A stretch of DNA of 64,000 nucleotides from Aldehydirespirator sp965220645. GTDB taxonomy: Bacteria; Actinomycetota; Acidimicrobiia; Acidimicrobiales; Aldehydirespiratoraceae. The notes under the pieces are model-generated. The model was given only the letters and a program-made list of their open reading frames with translations, was not told the DNA's origin and made no database searches. How positions within the stretch are numbered: position 1 is the first letter of the stretch; every line of letters begins with the position of its first letter. The position numbers and the translations under genes were made by a program. Shown here piece after piece: positions 42,250 to 51,091 of the stretch. The DNA is taken from NCBI GenBank assembly GCA_965220645.1, contig OZ244836.1, positions 558,001 through 622,000 of the forward strand, given 5' to 3'.

Positions 42250-42912
42250 CTACCAGGTGCTGCGGATGTAGCCGTATATGCCGGCGAAGTCCTGGGCGAT
42301 CTTGTCGGGCAGGGGCACGACGCCCCCCAGGACGTGCGCACCGAACATGATCTTGGCGGTGTGTTCTACCACCAGGGCGGTGTGCAGCGCGTCGGGCGGC
42401 GACTTGCCCACGCACAGCAGGCCGTGGTTGGCCATCAGCACCGCGCCCCGGTCCGCGAGGTGGCGCACGACCTCTTCGGCCAACTCGTCGGTTCCGGTGG
42501 TGGCGTAGTCGGCCACGGGCACATCACCGCCCACGTAGATGATCACTTCCTCGATGCTGGCCGGGATGGGCCGGTGGGACACCGCGAACATCGAGGCGTG
42601 AGGCGGATGGCAGTGGACCACGCCGCCAACCTCTGCGAAGGCGTTGTAGCAGGCCAGGTGCATGGCCTTCTCGGTGGACGGCTTGCCCGATCCGCGCAGG
42701 TGCTGGCCGTTGAGGTCGAGCACCGCGAGGTTGTCGACGGTGACATCGGGGTAGGGGGTCGACGACGGGGTGAGGCAGACCGAGCCGTCGCTCCGGCGGC
42801 CCGACACGTTGCCGGCCGTGCCCACCACGAGCCCGGCTCGTTCCATGTCCTGCGCGACCTCGACCACCTCCTGGTGGACGGGATCGGCGGGGGACAGCTC
42901 GGAGCTGGTCAC
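42250..42912 (-). CDS. Class II aldolase/adducin family protein
   Basis: 220 residues. VGTAGNVSGRRSDGSVCLTPSS is the phosphate-binding region of fuculose-1-phosphate aldolase-type enzymes; zinc ligands would be the histidines in VHCHPPHASM and in MANHGLLCVG, with the catalytic Glu in KPSTEKAMH. It cleaves a ketose-1-phosphate, or acts as a related sugar-acid decarboxylase/epimerase. The start overlaps the 2-hydroxyacid dehydrogenase stop by four bases, and a FGGY kinase is divergently encoded 1.1 kb away, which together form a plausible kinase-aldolase route. Confidence 0.84.
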   Translation of the reverse strand: MTSSELSPADPVHQEVVEVAQDMERAGLVVGTAGNVSGRRSDGSVCLTPSSTPYPDVTVDNLAVLDLNGQHLRGSGKPSTEKAMHLACYNAFAEVGGVVHCHPPHASMFAVSHRPIPASIEEVIIYVGGDVPVADYATTGTDELAEEVVRHLADRGAVLMANHGLLCVGKSPPDALHTALVVEHTAKIMFGAHVLGGVVPLPDKIAQDFAGIYGYIRSTW

Positions 42913-43880
42913 TCGAGGACCTCCGGGTTGGCGCAGTGGAGCGGCTTGTTGCCCGACAGGATGGCCTTGATGTCGGCCACCACGATGGCGGTCTGGTTGC
43001 TCTCGACGTCGTAGGTGGCCCCACCGATGTGAGGGGTTAGCACCACGTTGTCCATCGTGGTCAGGGGATGGTCGGTGGGCAGGATCTCACCTTCGAAGTG
43101 GTCGAGGCCGGCACCGGCCAGATGCCCCGACTCCAATGCGGCCACGAGGGCGTCGGTGTCGTGCAGCGCGGCCCGGGCGGTGTTGAGGTAGATGGAGCCC
43201 GGCTTCATCGAGGCGAACTGCGCGGCCCCCATCATCCGGGCCGTCTCGGGCGTGACCGCGGCGTGCATCGACACCACGTCGGCCGCGCCCAGCAGGTCGT
43301 CGAGGGCATGGGTGGCGTCGGCGGCGTAGGGGTCGCTGGCCAAAACGGTCATGCCCAGCCCCTCCAAGCGCCACTTGGCGGCTCGACCCACTGCCCCGAG
43401 TCCCACCAGCCCGGCGACCCGTCCCGCCACCTGCCAGGCCCGGTAGCGCTGGTAGGGGAGGGTCTTGCCGAACATCGTGCCCGCCCGCACGTCGCGGTCG
43501 CCGGCGACCACGAAGCGGTTGACCGCCATGAGCAGCGCCACCGTCATCTCGGCCACGGCGTCGGCGTTGCGGCCCGGTGTGCGGAGTACGGGGATGCCGG
43601 CCGCGGTGGCCGCGTCGACGTCGACGTTGCTGGGCCGGGCCCTAGTGCAGGCGATAGCCATGAGGGGCAACTCCAGCACCGCGCCCTTGCACGAGTCAGC
43701 CTCGCAAATGACGATGTCGGCGCCCTCGGCCCGGATCTTGGCTGCGAAGTCGTCGGATCGGTACAGCTTGATCGGCACGTGTTCGATCCAGGGATCGAAC
43801 GCCACGTCGGCGATGTCGCGCAGCTCGTCGAGGGCGCGGCCCCGAAGGGGCGCGGTAACCAACACTCGAGGCCGGCTCAC
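42909..43880 (-). CDS. D-isomer-specific 2-hydroxyacid dehydrogenase family protein
   Basis: 323 residues, NAD-dependent. Rossmann motif GLVGLGAVGRAAKWRLEGLG (~165-184), catalytic Arg in LNTARAALHDTDALV, Glu in HFEGEILPTDHPL, and His in VVLTPHIGGATYD, so all three catalytic residues of the D-LDH/SerA family are present. The N-terminal lid begins VLVTAPLRGRALDELRDI. It probably oxidises a sugar acid or aldonic acid derived from the kinase-aldolase pathway. First gene of a minus-strand pair with the class II aldolase. Confidence 0.86.
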   Translation of the reverse strand: MSRPRVLVTAPLRGRALDELRDIADVAFDPWIEHVPIKLYRSDDFAAKIRAEGADIVICEADSCKGAVLELPLMAIACTRARPSNVDVDAATAAGIPVLRTPGRNADAVAEMTVALLMAVNRFVVAGDRDVRAGTMFGKTLPYQRYRAWQVAGRVAGLVGLGAVGRAAKWRLEGLGMTVLASDPYAADATHALDDLLGAADVVSMHAAVTPETARMMGAAQFASMKPGSIYLNTARAALHDTDALVAALESGHLAGAGLDHFEGEILPTDHPLTTMDNVVLTPHIGGATYDVESNQTAIVVADIKAILSGNKPLHCANPEVLE

Positions 43881-44002
43881 GAGCCGACGCTAGCGCCCGC
43901 GGTCCTGGATCGACCGGCGCGGTGGCGTGGCCGAGCTCTCGTCGGCGTAGCTTCCTGTAGGCGGTCGGCGCCGGCTACCGGCATTGGCCTACGGGAGCGC
44001 AC

Positions 44003-45331
44003 ATGGATGATCTGACCGTCGGGATCGACATCGGGACCACGTCCGTCAAGGCGGTGGCGGCCGACGGCGAGGGTGAGGTGGTAGCCCGAGCCCGGATCCC
44101 TCACCGGGTCGTTTCGACCGATCCCGGCCGGTTCGAGCACGATCCCCAGGGCGCTTGGATTGACGGGGTGCGGGGCGCCTGGGACGAGGTGCGGGCAGGG
44201 TCCGCAGGCCGGTCGGTTGCCGCGGTCACCGTTTCGGCCATGGTGCCGTCCATGTGCGGGGTCAACTCGGCGGGCACGCCCGTCACTGTTGGCCTGCTCT
44301 ACGGCGACGCCCGTGGCCGGGGCGTCGGATCGGGCACTGAGGCCACCGACGGGGAGGCCGTCGGCTTCGCCCGCTGGCTGGCAGGGCGTGACGGAGTGGA
44401 GGCCCTGCGGCCGGCTCAGGCGGCGGCCAACCGTGCCCTGTGCGGCGTGGCCGCCATCGACTCCGCCACCGCCATGGCCATGACCCCGATGTCCGACGGG
44501 CAGCGCTGGGCGCCCGAGTTGCTCCATGAGATCGGCATGACCTCGGAGCAGTTCCCAGCCATCAGTGCAGGCGCGGCCGCCATCGGGGAGTGCGACGGCG
44601 TTCCGGTGTCGGCGGGGACCATCGACGTCATGGGCGAGCAGCTGGTTGCGCCGTGCGGCGACCCGGGCGATGTGCTCGTGATGTGCGGGACCACGCTGCT
44701 GCCGTGGGTGCTCACCGACGAGTGGGTCGAGATCGACGGGCTGTGGACGTTCCCCTCCGCCCGGGCCGGCATCATGGCGGTGGGCGGGGCCAGCAACGCC
44801 GGCGGCCTGTTCATCGACCGGGTCCGGGCCTTGGTGGCCGATCCGGCTTCCGGGGAACTCTTGGCGCTCGACGGTGACGACCTGCCGGTGTGGCTGCCGT
44901 ATGTGAGAGGCGAGCGCACGCCGTTGCACGATCCCGATCGCCGGGCCGAGTTGCTCGACCTGCACGTCGGCCACACCTCGGCCCATGTGCTGATGGCCGC
45001 TTACGAGGCGGCAGGTTTCGTGGTGCGCCACCACATCGACCTCTCTGGCCTGGACGCCTCGCGGATCGTCGCGGTGGGCGGCGGAACCCAGTCGCCGGCG
45101 TGGATGCAGGCTCTGGCCGACACCACGGGCCTGGCGGTGGATGTGTCGGCCGAGCCCTACAGCGCCGCTCTCGGGGCGGCCTACCACAGCCGGGTCACCG
45201 CCGGTCTTGAGGCCGACACCTCTCAGGCCCGGCGATGGGGCCGGGTCTCGCACCGGGTGGAGCCCCGGGCCGGCCACGCCGCCGCGGCCGGGGGTCGCTA
45301 CCGCCGCTTCCGGGAAGGCACCGGCCGGTGA
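44003..45331 (+). CDS. FGGY-family carbohydrate kinase
   Basis: 442 residues. ATP-dependent sugar kinase of the xylulokinase/glycerol kinase class: phosphate-1 motif VGIDIGTTSVKAVAAD, phosphate-2-like VLVMCGTTLLPWV, and adenosine motif IVAVGGGTQSPAWMQALAD. The usual substrate Asp is in the segment SAGTIDVMGEQLV or near GLLYGDARGRG. Shorter than full xylulokinases (~490). It is divergent from the 2-hydroxyacid dehydrogenase and aldolase genes across 122 bases, suggesting that it phosphorylates a ketose or polyol cleaved by the aldolase. Overlaps the next gene by four bases. Confidence 0.86.
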   Translation: MDDLTVGIDIGTTSVKAVAADGEGEVVARARIPHRVVSTDPGRFEHDPQGAWIDGVRGAWDEVRAGSAGRSVAAVTVSAMVPSMCGVNSAGTPVTVGLLYGDARGRGVGSGTEATDGEAVGFARWLAGRDGVEALRPAQAAANRALCGVAAIDSATAMAMTPMSDGQRWAPELLHEIGMTSEQFPAISAGAAAIGECDGVPVSAGTIDVMGEQLVAPCGDPGDVLVMCGTTLLPWVLTDEWVEIDGLWTFPSARAGIMAVGGASNAGGLFIDRVRALVADPASGELLALDGDDLPVWLPYVRGERTPLHDPDRRAELLDLHVGHTSAHVLMAAYEAAGFVVRHHIDLSGLDASRIVAVGGGTQSPAWMQALADTTGLAVDVSAEPYSAALGAAYHSRVTAGLEADTSQARRWGRVSHRVEPRAGHAAAAGGRYRRFREGTGR

Positions 45332-46242
45332 AGTTCTCGGTGACATACCCGCTGGCCGCGGGCCGCTGCAGTCCCGAGTTCGCCACCCGGCAGGGTCTTG
45401 TGGAGTTCGTCCGGGCGGCCGAGGAGGCCGGTTTCGACGGGATCGGCTTCACCGACCACCCCGCCCCGACCCATCGCTGGATGGCGGCAGGCGGCCACGA
45501 CGCGCTCGACCCCTTCGCCGCCCTCGCGTTCTGTGCTGCGGTCACCGAGCGCTTGATGTTGATCCCCAACGTCGTGGTCCTGCCCTACCGCAACCCGTTC
45601 CTGGTGGCGAAGTCGGTGGCCACCATCGACGCCCTGTCCGGAGGGCGGTTCGTGCTGGCGGTGGGGACCGGCTACCTCAAGGGCGAGTACCGGGCCCTCG
45701 GGGTGGACTTCGACGAGCGCAACGACCTCTTCGACGAGGCAATCGAGGTCATGCGGGGCGTGTGGACCACCGACGACTTCAGTTTCGAGGGCCGCACCTT
45801 CACGGCCAGGGGTCAGACCGCCAGCCCCAAGCCGTCGCGGCCGGTCCCGATCTGGATTGGAGGCAACAGCCGCCTGAGCCGCCGCCGGGTCGCGACGGTC
45901 GGCGACGGCTGGGTCCCCTTCCCCGCCCCCCGAGGGCTGGCCGCCACCGCCCGGACCGTCCCGCTGGAGACGCTCGACGACCTGCGCGAGATGCTCGACT
46001 ATTTGTGGCGCCAGGTCGCGTCAGCCGGACGCGACCCCGCCGAGATCGACGTGTCGTTCATGACCCTGGCCGGGGGCAACCCCGCCGACGCCGACTTCAG
46101 CCCCGACGCCCACCTCGAAGCCCTAGATGAGTTGGCCGGTCTGGGAGTCACCTGGTGCGCGGCCCCCATCCCCAGCGACTCCCTGACTCAAGCCCTCGAA
46201 GCCCTGGCCCGCTACGGAGAGTCAGTCATCCAGGGCCGGTAG
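45328..46242 (+). CDS. Luciferase-like (F420-dependent type) oxidoreductase
   Basis: 304 residues from the GTG at 45328, overlapping the kinase stop (GTGA); an open extension upstream is antiphase. Bacterial luciferase-like TIM barrel: FVRAAEEAGFDGIGFTDHPAP, LMLIPNVVVLPYRNPFLVAKS, GRFVLAVGTGYLKGEYRALG, and PVPIWIGGNSRLSRRRVA with the phosphate/cofactor loop. It closely matches the TIGR03619-type subfamily, in which F420 is the expected cofactor in actinobacteria; that is family knowledge. Substrate unknown. Followed 10 bases later by an Amidohydrolase_2 gene. Confidence 0.84.
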   Translation: MKFSVTYPLAAGRCSPEFATRQGLVEFVRAAEEAGFDGIGFTDHPAPTHRWMAAGGHDALDPFAALAFCAAVTERLMLIPNVVVLPYRNPFLVAKSVATIDALSGGRFVLAVGTGYLKGEYRALGVDFDERNDLFDEAIEVMRGVWTTDDFSFEGRTFTARGQTASPKPSRPVPIWIGGNSRLSRRRVATVGDGWVPFPAPRGLAATARTVPLETLDDLREMLDYLWRQVASAGRDPAEIDVSFMTLAGGNPADADFSPDAHLEALDELAGLGVTWCAAPIPSDSLTQALEALARYGESVIQGR

Positions 46243-46252
46243 CCTCGAATCG

Positions 46253-47455
46253 ATGACGGAGCAACAAGCGCTCGGATTCCGGGCGTTCGATGTCGATGAG
46301 CACTACTACGAGGCCCCTGACGCCTTCATCCGCCACATCGACCCGGCGATGAAGAAGCGGTGCATGCAGTGGGCCGAGATCGACGGCAAGAAGCGCTTCA
46401 TGGTGGCCGGCAAGGTCAACAAGTTCATCCCCAACCCCACCTTCGATCCCATCGCCAAGCCGGGCAGCCTCGAGGACTACTTCCGGGGCCGCAACCTGGA
46501 GGGCCGCGACATCGCCTCGATGTTCGGCGAGCTCGACCCCCTCGACGACCACCCCGGCTTCCGCAACTGCGATGCCCGGGTGGAACTGATGGACCGCCAA
46601 GGGCTGGAGTCGGTGATGCTGTTCCCCACCCAGGGCGTGGGCATGCAGGAGGCCCTCAAGCGCGACGTCCCGGCACTGCACGCCGCCTTCAGCGCCTTCA
46701 ACACCTGGCTCGACGAAGACTGGGGCTTCGACCGCGACGGCCGCATCTACGCCGCGCCCATGCTCACCTTTGCCGACCCGGAGTTGGCCGTGGCCGAGGT
46801 GGAGCGCTTGCTGGTTATGGGCGCCCGCATCGTTTGCACCGTGCCCGGCCCGGTGCCCACCGGAAGCGGGTACCAGTCGCCGGGCATGGCCGACTATGAC
46901 CCCATCTGGGCCCGCCTGGAGGAGGCCGGGGTGCCTCTGGCCATGCACGCTGGGCTCAACGGCACGGTCCAGTACGGCAGGGTATGGGAGCCGTCCCGGG
47001 GCCAGTTCGAGGCGTTCAAGCACATGGCCTTTCCGCTGGTGGCGTTCTCGGACCGCTCGATCTCCGACACGTTCGCGGCCCTCATCTGTCACGGCGTGCT
47101 CGACCGCTTTCCCCGGCTGCGCCTGGCCACTATCGAGAACGGCGCCATGTGGGTCCCCGACCTGCTGCGCAACCTCAAGATGTGCCACGGCAAGATGCCG
47201 TGGGAGTTCAAGCGGCACCCGGTGGAGGCCTTCGTCGAGAACGTGTGGGTGTCGCCCTACTTCGAGGACGACATGGACCTGATCAAGGACTGCGTCGGGG
47301 CCGACCGGATGCTGTTCGGCTCCGACTATCCCCACGCCGAGGGACTGGCCGAGCCTGCGTCCTACCTGGACGACATCGCCGGATTCAGCGACGACGAGGT
47401 CCGCAAGGTGATGCGCGACAACGCATACGAACTGCTGTCGGCCTTCGCCCGCTAG
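46253..47455 (+). CDS. Amidohydrolase_2 (TIM-barrel metal-dependent) protein
   Basis: 400 residues. N-terminal motif FDVDEHYYEAPDAF (Asp-x-Asp-x-His rather than HxH), I-PNPTF segment FIPNPTFDPIA, VPLAMHAGLNGTVQYG with a metal His, ALICHGVLDRFPRLRLATIENGA with a second His, and LFGSDYPHAEGLA with the metal Asp. A close paralogue of the protein at 23305-24483 and more distant from the one encoded next on the opposite strand. Family activities range from hydrolysis to non-oxidative decarboxylation. Fourth-in-line with the kinase and oxidoreductase on the same strand. Confidence 0.83.
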   Translation: MTEQQALGFRAFDVDEHYYEAPDAFIRHIDPAMKKRCMQWAEIDGKKRFMVAGKVNKFIPNPTFDPIAKPGSLEDYFRGRNLEGRDIASMFGELDPLDDHPGFRNCDARVELMDRQGLESVMLFPTQGVGMQEALKRDVPALHAAFSAFNTWLDEDWGFDRDGRIYAAPMLTFADPELAVAEVERLLVMGARIVCTVPGPVPTGSGYQSPGMADYDPIWARLEEAGVPLAMHAGLNGTVQYGRVWEPSRGQFEAFKHMAFPLVAFSDRSISDTFAALICHGVLDRFPRLRLATIENGAMWVPDLLRNLKMCHGKMPWEFKRHPVEAFVENVWVSPYFEDDMDLIKDCVGADRMLFGSDYPHAEGLAEPASYLDDIAGFSDDEVRKVMRDNAYELLSAFAR

Positions 47456-47487
47456 CCGGTCGCGATCGCGGTTCCAGTCTCAGCCCG

Positions 47488-48777
47488 CTAGTCCGTCGCC
47501 GAACTGCCCGCCTTCACCGCGAAGTCCTGGAGCGAGGTGTTCTTGCCGCCGTGCCGGCCGGTGTCGCGGGACTGGATCGACACGTCGTGGCCCGCCACCG
47601 AGGCTCGCAGCGCTCCCACCGTGCACTCGGAGCGGTCCAGCACCGAGAACGGGTCGTAGTTGAACCAGTCCATGGCGTTGAGGTGGGTGATCCGGTCGAC
47701 ATCGGAATCGGGCACGCCCTCGAACACCTCGACCAACTCCTCGGGAGCCTCGGGCCAGTTCGAGTCCGAGTGGGGGTAGTCCATCTCCCAGCAGATGTTG
47801 TTGATGCCGATCTCGTGGCGCAGGGCCACCCCCACCGGGTCGGATATGAAGCAGGTCAGGAAGTTCCGCCGGAACACATCGCTGGGTTTGAGGTCCCCGA
47901 AGGACTGGCCGGTCCAGAGGTGGTGCATGTCGTAGGTCTTGTCGGCCCGGTCCATGAAGTACGGCACCCAGCCCGAACCGCCCTCCGACAGGGCGATCTT
48001 CAGCCCCGGGTAGCGGCGGGGCACCGTCGACCACAGCAGGTCCGACGCCGCGATCGACGTGTTCATGGGCTGCATGTGGATCATCACGTCCATGGGGGCG
48101 TCGGGAGCGCTCACCACCATCTGACCTGACGAGCCCAGGTGGATGGACAGCACCGTCTCGCAGTCCACCAGGGCCTCCCACAGCGGGTCCCAGTAGGTGT
48201 CGTGGAAGCTGGGCTGGCCCAGCGGCACCGGGTTCTCGGTGAACGTCATCGAATGGCATCCCAGCTCGGACACCCGGCGCACCTCGGCCGCGCACTCGGT
48301 CGCCGACCAGATCATGGGCAGGGCCATTGGGATGAACCGTCCCGGGTAGGCGCCGCACCACTCGTGTATGTGCCAGTCGTTGTACGCCCGGATCAGGTCG
48401 GCGGCGAAGACCTTGTCGGGGTGGTTGGCGAAGAGGCGGCCCGCGAATCCGGGAAACGACGGGAAGCACATCGATCCGAGCACCCCGCCCGCGCTCATGT
48501 CCTTCACACGTTCATGGACGTTGTAGCAGCCGGGCCGGATCTCATCGAAGCTGGTCGGCTCGATGCCGTACTCCTCCTTGGGCCGGCCGGCCACGGCGTT
48601 GAGGCCGATGTTGGGGATGATCGAGCCGTTGAAGGTCCAGACGTCGTCGCCCTTGTCGGTGTGGAGGATCTTGGGGGCCTCGTCGCGCCACTTGGCCGGC
48701 AGGTAGGCCTCGAACATGTCGGGCGGCTCGCACAGATGGTCGTCGACGCTCACGAGGATCATGTCGTTCATGTCCAT
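47488..48777 (-). CDS. Amidohydrolase_2 (TIM-barrel metal-dependent) protein
   Basis: 429 residues. N-terminal VSVDDHLCEPPDMFEAY (Asp-x-His type), FPGFAGRLF, AYNDWHIHEWCGAYPGRFIPM, SIHLGSSGQMV with a metal His, LKIALSEGGSGWVPYFMDRAD, and WEMDYPHSDSNWP as the C-terminal metal Asp motif. It belongs to the same family as the two proteins at 23305 and 46253, but a different branch typified by the Trp-rich CEMDYPHSDS-type ending. It converges on its paralogue, with 32 bases between stops, and is 42 bases after the acyl-CoA synthetase, likely its operon partner. Confidence 0.83.
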   Translation of the reverse strand: MDMNDMILVSVDDHLCEPPDMFEAYLPAKWRDEAPKILHTDKGDDVWTFNGSIIPNIGLNAVAGRPKEEYGIEPTSFDEIRPGCYNVHERVKDMSAGGVLGSMCFPSFPGFAGRLFANHPDKVFAADLIRAYNDWHIHEWCGAYPGRFIPMALPMIWSATECAAEVRRVSELGCHSMTFTENPVPLGQPSFHDTYWDPLWEALVDCETVLSIHLGSSGQMVVSAPDAPMDVMIHMQPMNTSIAASDLLWSTVPRRYPGLKIALSEGGSGWVPYFMDRADKTYDMHHLWTGQSFGDLKPSDVFRRNFLTCFISDPVGVALRHEIGINNICWEMDYPHSDSNWPEAPEELVEVFEGVPDSDVDRITHLNAMDWFNYDPFSVLDRSECTVGALRASVAGHDVSIQSRDTGRHGGKNTSLQDFAVKAGSSATD

Positions 48778-48819
48778 GGCGTTGCTCTCCTTCGCTCTCT
48801 GGTCGATGCTCGGTGCTGG

Positions 48820-50550
48820 CTACTCCTCGACGAAGTCGTAGTCGGTGTCGCCCTGGACGACTCGCTTGAGGATCTTGCCGGTGGCGTTCCGGGGCAGCGG
48901 CTCGGTCCGCAACTCCCAGTGGGCCGGAACCTTGATGTCGGCCAATGTATCGGCCACCCAGGCCTCCAGTTCGGAGACCAAGTCTTCGGCGGGCCGCTCC
49001 GCGACGACCACCACGGCCTTGACCTCCTGGCCCAGCTCCCGGTGCTCCACACCGATGACGGCCGACTCGGCCACTGCAGGATGGGCGTCGAGGCGCTGCT
49101 CGATCTCCGTCGGGTAGATGTTCTCGCCCCCGCGGATGATGAGGTCGCTGCGCCGGCTCACCAGGAACAGCAGCCCGTCGCGGACATAGCCGTAGTCACC
49201 GGTGCGCAGCCAGCCGTCGCGAATGGTCGCCGCGGTGGCGTCGGGATCGTTCCAGTAGCCCGGTGTCACCATCGGTCCGGACAGGCAGATGTTGCCGACC
49301 TCCCCTTCGGGCAGCTCGCGGCCGAAGTCGTCGGTGATGCGCACGTTCACCGTCGGGAGGGGGTAGCCGACCGAGTCGGGATGGTTCTTCAGCACGTCGT
49401 CCGCCGCGCTGGTGGCCAGGCCGGAACTCTCGGTCAGCCCGTAGCCGATGGTCACGCTGATGCGGGCGCGGGGCAGGGCGGTGCGGCATGTCTCCTGCAG
49501 CTCAGGAGACCAGACGGACCCGCCGCCGCCGATAGACACCACCGACGACGTGTCGTAGTCGCCCAGGCGGGGATGTTCGACCAGCCTCCAGACCTGGGTG
49601 GTCACCCCCGACCAGCGGGCGATGCCGTGCTCCTCGGTGAGGCGCAGGATCTTCTCGGCGTCATAGCGGCCGGTGGTCCACAGATGGTTGAACCCGGCTC
49701 CTACCGCCATCACTGCGCAGGCGTGCAGGCCGGACACGTGGAACAGGGGACTGCACGCCAGGGTCGGGCCGCCGACGTCCATCGTCTCGCCACCGAAGCG
49801 CAGGAACTGGCGACCGCCGATCATGAACGCGCAGGTCAGATAGGCGAAGAAGTTGCGGTGGGTCTGGATGGCGCCCCGGGGCCGGCCGGTCGTGCCCGAG
49901 GTAAAGAGAATGGCGGCCGGGTCGTCGACGGCGATCTCGCAGTCGGGAAGGGGCGAGCCGGAGTAGGCGTCGATCAGGCCGTCGACTGTCGCCCCGGCAT
50001 CCGGATCCGGGTCCATGGCGATCACCGGCACACCTGGATCGTGATCGAGGCGCTCGAGGCGGCGACGGTCGGCGATCAGCACCTTCGGCTCTGTCAGCTC
50101 GAGGCCGTAGCGGATCTCGTCCCCCTTCCACCAGCCGTTCATGGCCACTGCGACGGCCCCCGCGCTTACCGTGCCCCAGAATGCCTGGATCCAGTCCGGC
50201 TGGTTGGAGCCCAGCAGGCCCACCCGATCCCCTGGCCCCACCCCGTAGCGCTGCGAGAGAGCCTCGGCGACCGCCGCGGCATGGTCGATGTTCTCGGCGA
50301 AGGTGGCGCTGCGGCCGTCGTCGAAGAGGTAGTAGCGGGCCGAGCCGTCGCCTCCGTGGTTGGCCGAGGCGGCGAGCAGGTCTCGCAGGTTCTTGTGCGG
50401 GCCGGCCACCACGCCCATCTCGATCCCGCCGACGTTCTCGGTGACGATCTCGAAGAAGCCGCCCGGGCCGGTGAGCTCGGCGTCGGCCTCCGCCACCGTC
50501 ATGGCCGGTGAATTGCCGCCGGTTGCCTGGTCGTCGTGCTCGTCCGTCAC
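48820..50550 (-). CDS. AMP-dependent acyl-CoA synthetase/ligase
   Basis: 576 residues from a GTG at 50550 (VTDEHDDQATGG); an upstream open extension looks non-coding. Motifs: AAILFTSGTTGRPRGAIQTH P-loop, VTIGYGLTESSGLATS (A5), GWLRTGDYGYVRDGLLF (A7), and the catalytic Lys in PRNATGKILKRVVQ. N-terminal FFEIVTENVGGIEMGV precedes the usual NLRDLLAASANHG start of the fold. The substrate may be a fatty, aryl or cyclic acid. Followed on the same strand by an Amidohydrolase_2 gene; divergent from a small Cys/His-protein gene across 238 bases. Confidence 0.88.
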   Translation of the reverse strand: MTDEHDDQATGGNSPAMTVAEADAELTGPGGFFEIVTENVGGIEMGVVAGPHKNLRDLLAASANHGGDGSARYYLFDDGRSATFAENIDHAAAVAEALSQRYGVGPGDRVGLLGSNQPDWIQAFWGTVSAGAVAVAMNGWWKGDEIRYGLELTEPKVLIADRRRLERLDHDPGVPVIAMDPDPDAGATVDGLIDAYSGSPLPDCEIAVDDPAAILFTSGTTGRPRGAIQTHRNFFAYLTCAFMIGGRQFLRFGGETMDVGGPTLACSPLFHVSGLHACAVMAVGAGFNHLWTTGRYDAEKILRLTEEHGIARWSGVTTQVWRLVEHPRLGDYDTSSVVSIGGGGSVWSPELQETCRTALPRARISVTIGYGLTESSGLATSAADDVLKNHPDSVGYPLPTVNVRITDDFGRELPEGEVGNICLSGPMVTPGYWNDPDATAATIRDGWLRTGDYGYVRDGLLFLVSRRSDLIIRGGENIYPTEIEQRLDAHPAVAESAVIGVEHRELGQEVKAVVVVAERPAEDLVSELEAWVADTLADIKVPAHWELRTEPLPRNATGKILKRVVQGDTDYDFVEE

Positions 50551-50788
50551 CGTCGAGACACTAGTTGGGAGCGTTCTGCAGTCGCTCGCTCCATCAGCTC
50601 GAGCGGGCGCGGCCTCTGGACGTACAGTCCTCGTATGCTGATCTGGCACCGCAGCGACACCAGCGGTGCCATCGGCCAGAATACCGCGCCGCTGCGCCCG
50701 TAGTCCACCGAGGCTCATCGGCGTGGGTTGACATCCCACGCGTACACTTCGATGGGCGCACGTTGATCAGCGTCGGCGGAGGCAGCCG
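50551..50788. promoter_or_regulatory. Divergent gap before the ImmA/IrrE pair
   Basis: A 238-base gap between the synthetase gene (minus) and the small-protein gene (plus). A TTGACA hexamer at 50728-50733 on the plus strand is a perfect -35 match, but the sequence 17 bases further (GATGGG) is not a -10 element, so promoter assignment is uncertain. No repeat, tRNA or attachment site was recognised. Confidence 0.25.
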
Positions 50789-51091
50789 TTGCAGTACGAC
50801 CCGAATCCGAAGCACAAGCCGGGGCATGCCCCCGGTCGCAGAGGCTCTCTCTGTCCGCCGGATGCCAATGCGCCCAGTCTCCTCCAGGGCAGCGTGCTCG
50901 ATGGCAAGAGGCGGTTTGCCACTGACGGCCATCAGGCTTTCTGCGGACAGTGCCACGATCGGGACCGGGATCTCTGGCACGGCTATCCAATCGATTGGGA
51001 CGAGGTACCGCCCAAGATCTTGCGGGACTGGATGGCCCAGGGTGCTGTGTCATCCCGAACCGTGAAGCAAGCGGCAAGGCGCAGGCGATGA
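50789..51091 (+). CDS. Small Cys/His-containing protein coupled to an ImmA/IrrE peptidase gene
   Basis: 100 residues from a TTG start with GGAGG six bases upstream. The sequence is compositionally normal and basic at the end (AARRRR). An N-terminal YDPNPKHKPGH segment leads to GRRGSLCPPD (Cys22), then KRRFATDGHQAFCGQCHD (Cys52, Cys55, His56) and WHGYPIDWDEVPPKILRDW. Cys22, Cys52, Cys55 and His56 or His64 could hold a metal. No DNA-binding or catalytic motif. Its TGA overlaps the next ATG (ATGA), so it is made together with the metallopeptidase. I know no function; antitoxin-like inhibitor, adaptor or substrate of the peptidase are possible roles. Confidence 0.72.
   Translation: MQYDPNPKHKPGHAPGRRGSLCPPDANAPSLLQGSVLDGKRRFATDGHQAFCGQCHDRDRDLWHGYPIDWDEVPPKILRDWMAQGAVSSRTVKQAARRRR

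Noticed and set aside
48139..50511. 790-residue plus-strand frame.
   Set aside because: Antisense to an Amidohydrolase_2 protein and an acyl-CoA synthetase with intact motifs; a by-product of GC-rich codon use.
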